Below are positions 6,637-13,510 of a stretch of 38,358 bases of DNA, piece after piece (position 1 is the stretch's first letter; each line of letters opens with the position of its first letter). The translations under genes and the position numbers were made by a program. Below the pieces are notes generated by a model. That model was not told the DNA's origin, ran no database searches, and saw nothing but the letters and a program-made list of their open reading frames with translations. Origin of the DNA: DATACN01 sp038215095 (GTDB lineage: Bacteria > Actinomycetota > Thermoleophilia > Solirubrobacterales > Thermoleophilaceae); NCBI GenBank assembly GCA_038215095.1, contig JBBQRG010000021.1, positions 1-38,358 of the forward strand. Direction: 5' to 3'.

Positions 6637-7846
6637 CGACGTGCACCGTACCGCGGAGCGTTTCGGCGATCCCGCGAGCGAGAATGCTTGCCAGGCTCAC
6701 CGGAACGGCGTTGCCGATCTGTCGCATCGCTTCGCTCCGGGGCCCCTCAAAAACGTAGTGGTCTGGGAAGCACTGGAGCCTGGCGGTCTCGCGCACGGTC
6801 CAGTAGCGGCAACTTCCATCGTCGCGGACGACGATGTGTTCGCCCCCGGGGCAGCCGTGCACTCCAGCCTTTACCGACTTCGCGGGCCAGTCCAGCACGC
6901 TTCCGGAGTGGCCCGTGTAGAGCTTTGCGCCGGGGATACCGACGTGGTTGGGTACCTTGGGGCTTTCGGTTCCGTTCACCGGTTCGGGGAGTCCACGAAT
7001 CGCGTCACGAAGTGTCCGCCATCGCTTTTGCGAGCCTACGGCGAGAGACCGCTGGGCCCGAGTGCGGCCACGCGGTGGCCGAGTCTTGAGGCCATGCTCT
7101 TTCCAGTAGCTGCCGTCTTCTTGTGCCGAAAGCAACGCTTCACGTGAGTGGGTCGAGGCGGGCCAAGCCCAGTGGTCGCCGAGGTTTGCGCGAAAACCAA
7201 CCAGCAATACCCGCCAGCGAAGTTGGGGCACGCCGTAGTCGGCCGCATTCACGAGTTGCCAACGCACCGTGTAGCGGCTGGTTGCGGGTTCTCTCCGGAT
7301 GCTGCGCTCCAGCCGCTTCTTGTGCTCCTCCCATTGTTCTGCGTCTCTCCGCCCGATGTGCGGTGCGCGGAGCTGAAGCAAGATGTAGTCGAAGTACGGC
7401 CGAAAAGACTCGCGGGCGATACCGCGGACGTTCTCGAAGAAGAAGGCTCTTGGGCGGATCTCGTTCAGCGCGCGGATTGCCTCTGGCCAGAGGTTGCGTT
7501 CATCGTGGTGGCCTCGATGGGCACCTCCGATTGAAAATGGCTGGCAAGGTGGTCCGCCAGCTAGCAGGTCAACATGGCCCCGGAGCGCCGCCCAGTCCAC
7601 CCGGCGACAGTCGCCCTGAATTAGGGGCCAGGGCGCAGAACGGGTCATCGCGTGCGTTTCCTTCCCCGCCCCGTACAACTTGATCGCATGGCTGGTGTCC
7701 TCGACAGGCACAGCGCGATTCTCGAGGAGCGTACGGCACGCGCGGTCATCCACTTCAGAGACAGCTACGTGCTGACATCCTGCTTCCTCGACTCCGAGTG
7801 CCATTCCGCCACCCCCGGCGAACAGTTCGACCGACGTTCCGTCCAT
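6539..7846 (-). CDS. DNA (cytosine-5-)-methyltransferase of the Eco29kI-like system
   Basis: About 435 residues with the C5-MTase motifs in order: I (VELFAGGGGMALG), IV with the catalytic Cys (GGPPCQPFS), VI (FFFENVRGI), VIII (VPQLRWRVLLVGF), and IX/X in the C-terminus (GNAVPVSLAS). It transfers a methyl group from SAM to cytosine to protect host sites. The frame is open to GTG 7960, but ATG 7846 is preferred because motif I follows within six residues, as in the family; neither has a clear ribosome site. The last 30 or so residues overlap vsr. The variable target-recognition region between VIII and IX is typical in size. Confidence 0.9.
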   Translation of the reverse strand: MDGTSVELFAGGGGMALGVEEAGCQHVAVSEVDDRACRTLLENRAVPVEDTSHAIKLYGAGKETHAMTRSAPWPLIQGDCRRVDWAALRGHVDLLAGGPPCQPFSIGGAHRGHHDERNLWPEAIRALNEIRPRAFFFENVRGIARESFRPYFDYILLQLRAPHIGRRDAEQWEEHKKRLERSIRREPATSRYTVRWQLVNAADYGVPQLRWRVLLVGFRANLGDHWAWPASTHSREALLSAQEDGSYWKEHGLKTRPPRGRTRAQRSLAVGSQKRWRTLRDAIRGLPEPVNGTESPKVPNHVGIPGAKLYTGHSGSVLDWPAKSVKAGVHGCPGGEHIVVRDDGSCRYWTVRETARLQCFPDHYVFEGPRSEAMRQIGNAVPVSLASILARGIAETLRGTVHVVEPSVPAQRTGQTRPGGHQQNDESRSQQGLEG

Positions 7847-8369
7847 TGCAGGGGAAGGGCTACGGGACCGAAAAACCGCCCCATCCGACAACTCAAGAGT
7901 CCCAGTAGCTGCTTCCGATGCGGCCGATGGAGCGCTCACTTGCAGCACGCTACTGAGCACGGCGGACCGAGAGCCACGAGCCTTAATTCATTCCGCAAGG
8001 TTCCCAGTAGGCGCCCAGAAACCGGCGGCCAAGACTGCACGGCCGCACTGCAATCCGTCCGCACAGATTGGCACGGCGCTTGCTAGGTGACGCTTTGATC
8101 CGACGGGTTGCGAGCCGGAGATGGGCCTGCGCCCGCCGGCTGGTGCGAGAGCGCTACACGTGCCGCTTCCAGCGCCTCAGGTGACGCCGGGAGCGGGTGG
8201 GTCCTGACCAGTAGTCGCGAGTCGGAAGGACGCGCTCGGCTCCTGGGCAAGGCGGTGTTTGCCGCGAGAGCCCGTGCGGGGAAGCCGTGCCCGTTTTCAG
8301 ACCGCACCTTCTCCTGCGCGCATTCTGGCAGCGGCGGTCGCGCGGGGAAGCGTAGGGTTCCACCGGTCG
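7847..8369. other. Gene-free spacer between methyltransferase and membrane protein
   Basis: About 520 bases with no supported gene. It must hold the methyltransferase promoter on the minus strand and the promoter for the gene at 8370. One 48-base stretch (8162-8209) recurs in diverged form at 13282-13328. Short frames on both strands look like noise or coding remnants. Confidence 0.4.
8162..8209. repeat. Diverged dispersed repeat, copy 1
   Basis: About 42 of 48 positions match 13282-13328 by hand alignment, around the shared core CTTCCAGCGCC and CAGGTGACGCCGG. In antisense both copies could read PASPEALEAxR / PASPAALEAPR, so this may be a decayed coding tail. Confidence 0.5.
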
Positions 8370-9062
8370 ATGGGTTGGAGTGTCCTCAGCAGCATCGTGG
8401 CCGCCGGCACGCCACCTGCAGGCAACGAGTGGACATCGCTCGAGGCCGCGAAGCTCGGCGTTGCCGCGCTCACCCCGATTGCCGTGGTCGTGCTTGGCTG
8501 GTGGATTGCAAAGGCGATCCGCCGCGTAGAGCAGGCGCAGTGGACCGACCGCAAGCTAACTGAACGACGCTTGGAGGTCTTTGATCGCATGGCAGAACCC
8601 TTGAATGACCTCTTTTGTTTCTTCCGTCGAGTTGGCCATTTCCAAGAAATTTCACCTCCGGCTGCGGTAGAGCGAAAGCGGACTCTGGACAGACTCTTCT
8701 TTGTGAATGAGGCCTTAATGACCGACGAATTCGTGGCCGCCTATCACTCGTTCATGGCCGCTTGTTTCCAGGTATTCGTCGGCTTGGGGCGAGATGCCCA
8801 GCTGAAGACATCGGCGAAGGCTCAGCGTGCGGAGCGGGGCGAGGCGTGGCGAGACGAGTGGAGCGGCTACTTCGTGGAGTCAGAGAACCTGATGACGGGG
8901 CTTGATGTGCTCAAGGCTCGATATCAGGCGTTGATCGATAGCTTCGCTCAAGAGTTTGGAGTGTTCCGAGCGGCGCGCGTTCTCTCCGATGGCGCGGATT
9001 CGGTGCGGGGGGAGAGCCGGCAAACGCAGAATTCGCCTGCCGCGAGAGCTAGAAGCGTCTAA
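8370..9062 (+). CDS. One-helix membrane protein of unknown function in the restriction island
   Basis: About 230 residues from ATG 8370. A single membrane helix near the N-terminus (LGVAALTPIAVVVLGWWIA) is followed by a cytoplasmic helical domain beginning with conserved-looking ERRLEVFDRMAEPLNDLFCF and YHSFMAACFQVFVGLGRDA. There is no enzymatic motif. Its base composition is visibly poorer in G+C than the core genes. I cannot name the family. The position in a restriction island suggests a defence or accessory role, by context only. Upstream frame is open to 8259, but the sequence there is compositionally different. Confidence 0.7.
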   Translation: MGWSVLSSIVAAGTPPAGNEWTSLEAAKLGVAALTPIAVVVLGWWIAKAIRRVEQAQWTDRKLTERRLEVFDRMAEPLNDLFCFFRRVGHFQEISPPAAVERKRTLDRLFFVNEALMTDEFVAAYHSFMAACFQVFVGLGRDAQLKTSAKAQRAERGEAWRDEWSGYFVESENLMTGLDVLKARYQALIDSFAQEFGVFRAARVLSDGADSVRGESRQTQNSPAARARSV

Positions 9063-9073
9063 ATAGGTCGATT

Positions 9074-9338
9074 GACGCTCGCTGCAGGGCCATGAGCTCC
9101 CGCCACATCCAGCGGGCCGCGCCTTCGAGCATGCCCGCGTAGCCGTCTGCTCCCGGCAGGCTGGGGTCGGCCGTCGGGAGGCCCACGGGCGCGCCGACGC
9201 GACCCATCTCGACGCCGTCCTCCATCACGAGTCGATCTCCAGTCGAAGGCCGCTATCGGCTTCTGGCTGGTGAGCCCCAGCTCCGGGCCCGAGCGAGTGG
9301 CTGTTGAGCGGGCGAATGTCAACCGACCAGTCGGCCGG
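9074..9338 (-). pseudogene. Decayed duplicate of the C-terminal tail of the FAD/decarboxylase-like fusion gene
   Basis: These 265 bases align with 13539-13804, the 3' end of the intact gene at 13511-16684. I count 19 mismatches over the first ~150 aligned positions, about 87% identity. Single-base indels break the frame: pieces read PADWSVDIRPLNSHSLGP, then LTSQKPIAAFDW in another frame. It is a non-functional remnant left on the far side of a 4.2-kb accessory segment. The duplicated part corresponds to roughly the last 95 codons, and the copy joins a type IIG remnant at a shared GTCGGCCGG. Confidence 0.8.
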
Positions 9339-9538
9339 GGTCGTGGATGACGTCCTTATAGGCGTCCGAGACGCCTGCCTCGTTCGCGATGTCCCAGCCA
9401 AGCGCCCCGAAGAACGGATCCAAGAACTCGCGCCCAAGTTTGTGTTTCGTTGTATGCGGCAGTTCGGATGAAAGCGTGGTTCTCACGGAAGCGCTCGATC
9501 AGGCGTAGAACGGCGTCCGGCGGAGACGTAGAAGGCAC
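9339..9538 (-). pseudogene. Frameshifted N-terminal remnant of a type IIG (Eco57I-like) restriction-modification enzyme
   Basis: From GTG 9538 the minus strand reads VLRLIERFRENHAFIRTAAY then NETQ. It must then shift frame to continue GREFLDPFFGALGWDIANEA and GVSDAYKDVIHDP. This is the start of the N-terminal nuclease domain of single-chain type IIG enzymes (ExxFLxPFFxALGWD...NExG...YKDVIH). After about 65 codons it is cut off by the oxidoreductase-tail remnant, so the methylase and specificity domains are absent. The frameshift plus truncation make it a pseudogene. I am confident in the family from the motif order. Confidence 0.7.
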
Positions 9539-9625
9539 ATGAGCACGGTATTTGACCTTCCAGACGCTTGGGAAGACGCAAGGATCGAGCGCCGCGAACC
9601 GCCCCGGCGGGTTAGGCTCGGGGAC

Positions 9626-10723
9626 ATGCCAGTGAAGTTTGGCTTGTGGCGGTTGGATGGCGAATCGGTTGAGCAGGTGCCCACGATTGGGATTACGAGC
9701 GAGGAGCGCCTTGAGGAGATCATCGAGACCCGGATCGACATCCTTGGCTTGGGCAACCTCTTCCAGATCGGGCGACAGGTCATCACCGATTACGGCAAGC
9801 GCCTCGACCTTCTGGCGATTGACGGGCGGGGTGAGCTGCATGCGATCGAACTGAAGAAGGACAGGACGCCGCGGGAGGTCGTCGCGCAGGCGCTTGAGTA
9901 CGGCTTCTGGATCAATGATCTGTCTTTCGATGCCATCCGGGAGCTGTACGCGAAGCATCACCAGGGAAACGACTTCGATTCGGCGTTCACTAGTCACTTC
10001 GAGGCAGACCTGCCGGAGGCGATCAACACTGGTCACCAGCTCGTAGTCGTCGCGACTGGGATGGACCTCAGTACGGAGCAGATCGTGGAGTACGTGCGGG
10101 GTTACGCCGTGCCGATCAACGTCCTGTTTTTCGAGTATCTGCGAGATGGCGATCGCGAGTACCTCGCGCGCTCGTGGCTGACCGATCCGGATCTAGAGCC
10201 CGCGAGCGGAGGGAGCGGGAAGAAGCAGGCTCCGTGGAATGGGCTCGACTTCTTTGTTGCAGTTGGAGAAGACGACCACCGAAATTGGGATGACATGCGC
10301 CGGTACGGCTTCGTCTCTGCTGGCCACGGCGATAAGTACCGGAAGGCGATGAGCAATCTGTTTGAGGGCGCACGAGTCTGGGCCTCAATTCCGGGGACGG
10401 GGTACGTCGGCGTCGGCGAAGTCACCGCCTCGGCGGTCGGAATACGGGACTTCGAGGTTGAAGTGGACGGTGCCACCATGCCGATTCTGCAGGCCCCGCT
10501 ACAGGCCACGAACATGGAAGAGGACGCGGACGACCCAGAGCGCGCCGAATACCTCGTGCGCGTGCGCTGGGTCGCGACCCGACCGCGAGAAGAAGCGTTT
10601 TGGGAGAAGGGCATGTTCGCCAACCAAAATGTCGTGGCCAAGCTTCGTCAGCCCTTCACTCTCCAGCGGCTCACTGAGGCGTTCGGTCCCGCGACGGAGC
10701 GTGACGCCGACTCCGATAGCTGA
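9626..10723 (+). CDS. PD-(D/E)XK nuclease (NucS/DUF91-like) with a C-terminal EVE/PUA-like domain
   Basis: 365 residues from ATG 9626, which follows a GGGG ribosome site. Residues about 20-170 form a RecB/NucS-type nuclease: EERLEEIIE, GKRLDLLAIDGRGELHAIEL followed by KKDRT, and QALEYGFW. These supply the Asp, Glu-x-Lys and Gln of the active site. The C-terminal part (about 210-350) has FEGARVWASIPGTGYVGVGE and, later, FWEKGMFANQNVVAKLRQPF, resembling EVE/PUA-like folds that bind modified bases; this is inference. It lies in a defence island divergent from a dead type IIG gene, consistent with a modification-dependent nuclease. Confidence 0.75.
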   Translation: MPVKFGLWRLDGESVEQVPTIGITSEERLEEIIETRIDILGLGNLFQIGRQVITDYGKRLDLLAIDGRGELHAIELKKDRTPREVVAQALEYGFWINDLSFDAIRELYAKHHQGNDFDSAFTSHFEADLPEAINTGHQLVVVATGMDLSTEQIVEYVRGYAVPINVLFFEYLRDGDREYLARSWLTDPDLEPASGGSGKKQAPWNGLDFFVAVGEDDHRNWDDMRRYGFVSAGHGDKYRKAMSNLFEGARVWASIPGTGYVGVGEVTASAVGIRDFEVEVDGATMPILQAPLQATNMEEDADDPERAEYLVRVRWVATRPREEAFWEKGMFANQNVVAKLRQPFTLQRLTEAFGPATERDADSDS

Positions 10724-10740
10724 GCCGTACTCCGGACCGC

Positions 10741-10759
10741 CCGCCTAGCGAACAGGCGG
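10741..10759. terminator. Stem-loop after the nuclease gene
   Basis: CCGCCT and AGGCGG pair over a seven-base loop, 17 bases after the nuclease stop. There is no T-run; an intrinsic terminator is possible. The remaining bases to 10984 contain no gene I can support. Confidence 0.35.
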
Positions 10760-10984
10760 TCAACAGGAGGGAAGGGCCGCCTGGGAGCGGGATCCAAGGC
10801 CCGCCGGGAAAGCTGACCGCGGGGTCATTGCCCGCCATCTGCCCGCCGGTGGGATACGCCCGGGGCGGCCGTGCAATGGCAGGCAAGGTTCGCGCATCGC
10901 CGGAGGTCACAGGGGCATATCGCCAAGGGCCGGGGGGCGTCGTGAGCGCTCGCCCACGGTCCGCCTACCGCCCACTACGTGATG

Positions 10985-11006
10985 CCGTCCGCTGCGCGTA
11001 GGACGG
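10985..11006. terminator. Stem-loop after the HEPN-like gene
   Basis: CCGTCC and GGACGG pair over a ten-base loop directly downstream of the minus-strand stop at 11009. The placement suggests transcription termination, though no T-run follows. Confidence 0.4.
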
Positions 11007-11008
11007 AA

Positions 11009-11980
11009 TCAGAACTCGGCGCGGCTCGCGAGCACGAAGATTGAAGCGCTCTTGATAGCTCCAACTATGGCCAGAGAGCCCAACAGGACGGCCTCTGGAG
11101 TGATCTCCCATTCCATGTGGATGTCGGGGTCCTCGCCGTGGTCGGCCGCATTTCTAAGCTGCCCAATGAAGCGCATGTATCCCATGTGCTTTTCGGTGAT
11201 TACACCTTGGTCTTTCAGGCGTTGAGCCTTGGATATGACTCCCGTTGCGCCGGTGAGGTCCACGGCCGGGGCGGACTCTCGCGCCAGCTTGACCAGGAAG
11301 TTCTCGGAGGCGTTGCCGATGTGAACTACGGCGGTGCGGTCAGCTTCCCCGGAGACGACTTTCTGCAACGCACTTCGAAGATGCGTGATGATCGCTTCCT
11401 CTTCATCCTGAACGTACCCGTAGACCTCGTCGCCCAGCCTCTCTCTGATGAAACTCTCGACTGCGGCGCTGTCGGTAGTGATCTGCTCGGCGGCCGCCAG
11501 GAACGCTTCCGCTTCCTCCGACGTATCGACGAGATAGCCGGTCTCTGTCCCGTAGATAAGCGAGCCCGAGAATTGACCGAGGCTGACAAGCGTTTCGCGA
11601 ATCTCGCTCTCGTGGTTGTCGTAGTCGAAACGAAGCTTCGTCTCGCGCGCGGCCTTGAGCGGATCGCGATGTAGGGCGACGCGTTGCTTGAAAAAGCCAT
11701 AGGCCGGAAAGGCCTCCAAGGCGAAGCGCAGCACGTCGATCCGCCGAATCTCGGTGGCTTCAGAGAAGTAAAAGCCGAAGGGCGGAGTAGGGGCGTACTC
11801 CTCCCCCGCCTGCTCGGTTAATCCGAGACTGACCGCGACCCGCAAGGCGCGTTCAACGGAAGCCACCGGGTGGTTCACATGTTCCGCAACGGTTTCCGCG
11901 GATACGGGATCCGCGGAGAGAGCCACTGCCTCAGCCACCTCAACAACCTGCTCAGCCGTGCACTGAGGAAACTCAGCCAC
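11009..11980 (-). CDS. Winged-helix plus HEPN-like protein, candidate defence RNase
   Basis: 323 residues, start GTG 11980. The first 65 residues look like a winged helix-turn-helix (TAEQVVEVAEAVALSADPVS, VASVERALRVAVSLGLTE). The middle is a helical region of unknown family. The end (about 215-318) resembles DUF4145/HEPN domains and carries R276-NAAD-H281, the Rx4H motif of HEPN ribonucleases, in FIGQLRNAADHGED, followed by a long helix. HEPN proteins in toxin-antitoxin and abortive-infection systems cut RNA. The gene starts six bases after the stop of the upstream gene, so the two form an operon. Function is inferred from motif and context. Confidence 0.7.
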   Translation of the reverse strand: MAEFPQCTAEQVVEVAEAVALSADPVSAETVAEHVNHPVASVERALRVAVSLGLTEQAGEEYAPTPPFGFYFSEATEIRRIDVLRFALEAFPAYGFFKQRVALHRDPLKAARETKLRFDYDNHESEIRETLVSLGQFSGSLIYGTETGYLVDTSEEAEAFLAAAEQITTDSAAVESFIRERLGDEVYGYVQDEEEAIITHLRSALQKVVSGEADRTAVVHIGNASENFLVKLARESAPAVDLTGATGVISKAQRLKDQGVITEKHMGYMRFIGQLRNAADHGEDPDIHMEWEITPEAVLLGSLAIVGAIKSASIFVLASRAEF

Positions 11981-11986
11981 TTGGGA

Positions 11987-12727
11987 TTACGGCGTTGGGG
12001 GCGTGAGCCGCTCGATAACGGCCTGAAGCTTCTGCGCCAGTTCGTCGTCGACGTCTGCCGCAGCCACCCAAACATGCACGTGGACGCTGACCGGCGAGCC
12101 CGAGGCGGCAGGTGTCGGTACCGCTGGCGCACCGTGACCTGCTGAGGGTGCCGCGGCGGGCGGATCTCTCGGGGGCGAGCCCCCAGGCCGGTCCTCCGTC
12201 CCGGTCGGTGGCAGCTGGTCGGATGGGCTCGCCGCCCTGTACGTCCCATCGCGCTCGACGATCGCTTTCCCGGCCCACAACACTTCAATAACCGTCCGGG
12301 CTCCGGTCAGCGACCGATTGTTCTTCGCGACGCCGGCAGTCAGCACGATGTGCGCCAGGAGATCATCCGTCGTCATTTCGTTTCGCACCCGGACCGAGTC
12401 CACAATTCCGGTGAGGTCCTCGGAGTTGTTCACTACCTCCTGCCAGGCGTCATCCCATTGGGGCTGCCCTTCGTGATCGGCGACGAGTGCTACTCGGCGG
12501 CCGAGCTCAGTTAGGGCCTTCGCGTTGCCGCCTTCGATCAGCCCGACTGAGGCTAAAAAACCGTTCTGGCCGCTGACCTGTGTACGTCCTCCCCCGGCGC
12601 GACGAACAACGTCCGCCAACTTGACTGGAGTGCCCGCTTGGTTCCGGCTTGCGGCGAGGTACGCCTTAAGGATTCGAAGAATGACTTCGAAGCCAGCATC
12701 AGGGAGTCGGAGTCCACGGTCCGCCAT
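11987..12727 (-). CDS. Winged-helix protein with Pro-rich linker and β-strand tail (DUF5343-like layout)
   Basis: 246 residues, ATG 12727. The N-terminal ~80 residues form a winged helix of the kind seen in DUF5343 proteins (ILRILKAYLAASRNQAGTPV, then GQNGFLASVGLIEGG and AKALTELGRRVA). A second helical part reaches about residue 165. A linker rich in Pro, Ala and Gly follows, and the tail VSVHVHVWVAAADVDDELAQ looks like the short terminal module of such proteins. No catalytic motif is visible; sensing, or holding the partner HEPN-like protein in check, would be reasonable guesses. The family match is by layout and not certain. Confidence 0.65.
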   Translation of the reverse strand: MADRGLRLPDAGFEVILRILKAYLAASRNQAGTPVKLADVVRRAGGGRTQVSGQNGFLASVGLIEGGNAKALTELGRRVALVADHEGQPQWDDAWQEVVNNSEDLTGIVDSVRVRNEMTTDDLLAHIVLTAGVAKNNRSLTGARTVIEVLWAGKAIVERDGTYRAASPSDQLPPTGTEDRPGGSPPRDPPAAAPSAGHGAPAVPTPAASGSPVSVHVHVWVAAADVDDELAQKLQAVIERLTPPTP

Positions 12728-12864
12728 GCACGGACACTATTTCACCGATCAGAGAGATTTTGTCTGGCGCGCCGCGACCTGTTCGGCCTCACGAGGTCAT
12801 TCGCTCAAGGTGGTAGACCGCCCCAGCCGTCCACCTCCCACGGGCTACGGAGCCGGTCATGTAC

Positions 12865-12880
12865 GGGAACCCGGGTTCCC
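12865..12880. repeat. Perfect 16-bp palindrome
   Basis: GGGAACCCGGGTTCCC equals its own reverse complement. It lies about 140 bases upstream of the start of the winged-helix/HEPN operon, outside any gene. It could be a protein-binding site or part of a lost element. Confidence 0.5.
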
Positions 12881-13281
12881 CAACTCAGGGCTGGACGTAA
12901 ACGGCTCCCCGCTGCGGGACCAGGGGGTCGCTCGAATGTCATGTCCGGCGCTAGAAGGTCGGCTAGGGTCCTGGTCAATCTGGACAGGCCTTCGCCACGA
13001 AGTATCACAAGGAGCGCAACCTGCTCCAGGGAGCCCCGCCGGGGGGCGGGACGCAGGCCAACGGCTTCAACAAGCCTTAGCGCCAGCAGCGTGATGTGGC
13101 ACGTGCCGGGGTTCGTGTGGTTTGCCGAGGGGTCTCGCGCGGCTCGACGTCAGGGGGCGACCGGTGAGCGCGCGCTTCCGATCCGTTGGTCCGCTCGCTT
13201 GCAGCTTACTTCCGACAGGAGCTGTCCGAGAGGCGGAGCTTCTAGCCAGTGGTCTGGAGCCGTGCTCAGAGAGTCAGGCGT

Positions 13282-13328
13282 GGCGCTTCCAGCGCCGCAG
13301 GTGACGCCGGCGGCGGGCGGTCCTGACC
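13282..13328. repeat. Diverged dispersed repeat, copy 2
   Basis: Counterpart of 8162-8209 (about 42 of 48 positions). It lies about 180 bases outside the 3' end of the intact oxidoreductase gene. Confidence 0.5.
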
Positions 13329-13510
13329 TCGGAGTGGCGGGTGTCCGCGTGCAGGCCGTTTGCTTCGGCCAGGCTTCGGGCTGCGTATGTGAAAGGCATT
13401 GCTGGGCCCATTCTCTCCTCCAGTGACGTTGGGCGGCGGGTACCTGTTCACCATCTCTGACTGGTCAGGGCCGGGATGTGGCACTGGTCACATTTGCAAC
13501 GTGAGACCGC

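Larger units (their letters stand above)
12728..13510. other. Gene-free 780-bp stretch with palindrome, repeat and coding debris
   Basis: No complete gene is supported. It contains a 16-base perfect palindrome (12865-12880), the second copy of a dispersed repeat (13282-13328), and a short open stretch around 12975-13080 reading KYHKERNLLQGAPPGGGTQ to a TAG. That stretch looks like the C-terminal debris of a lost gene. The promoter of the two-gene HEPN operon must lie at its left end. Confidence 0.4.

Noticed and set aside
9290..9330. Possible third copy of the nadE-end repeat (similar GAGTGGCTGTTGAGCGGGCG)
   Set aside because: Too few matching positions, and the bases are explained by the oxidoreductase-tail duplication.
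10876..11001. 41-codon frame starting ATGGCAGGCAAG
   Set aside because: No ribosome site, and it runs into the hairpin after the HEPN-like gene; composition is not distinctive.
12975..13080. Short frame with KYHKERNLLQGAPPGGG ending in TAG
   Set aside because: It looks like protein debris but no start and no family could be identified, so it is mentioned only as possible debris.
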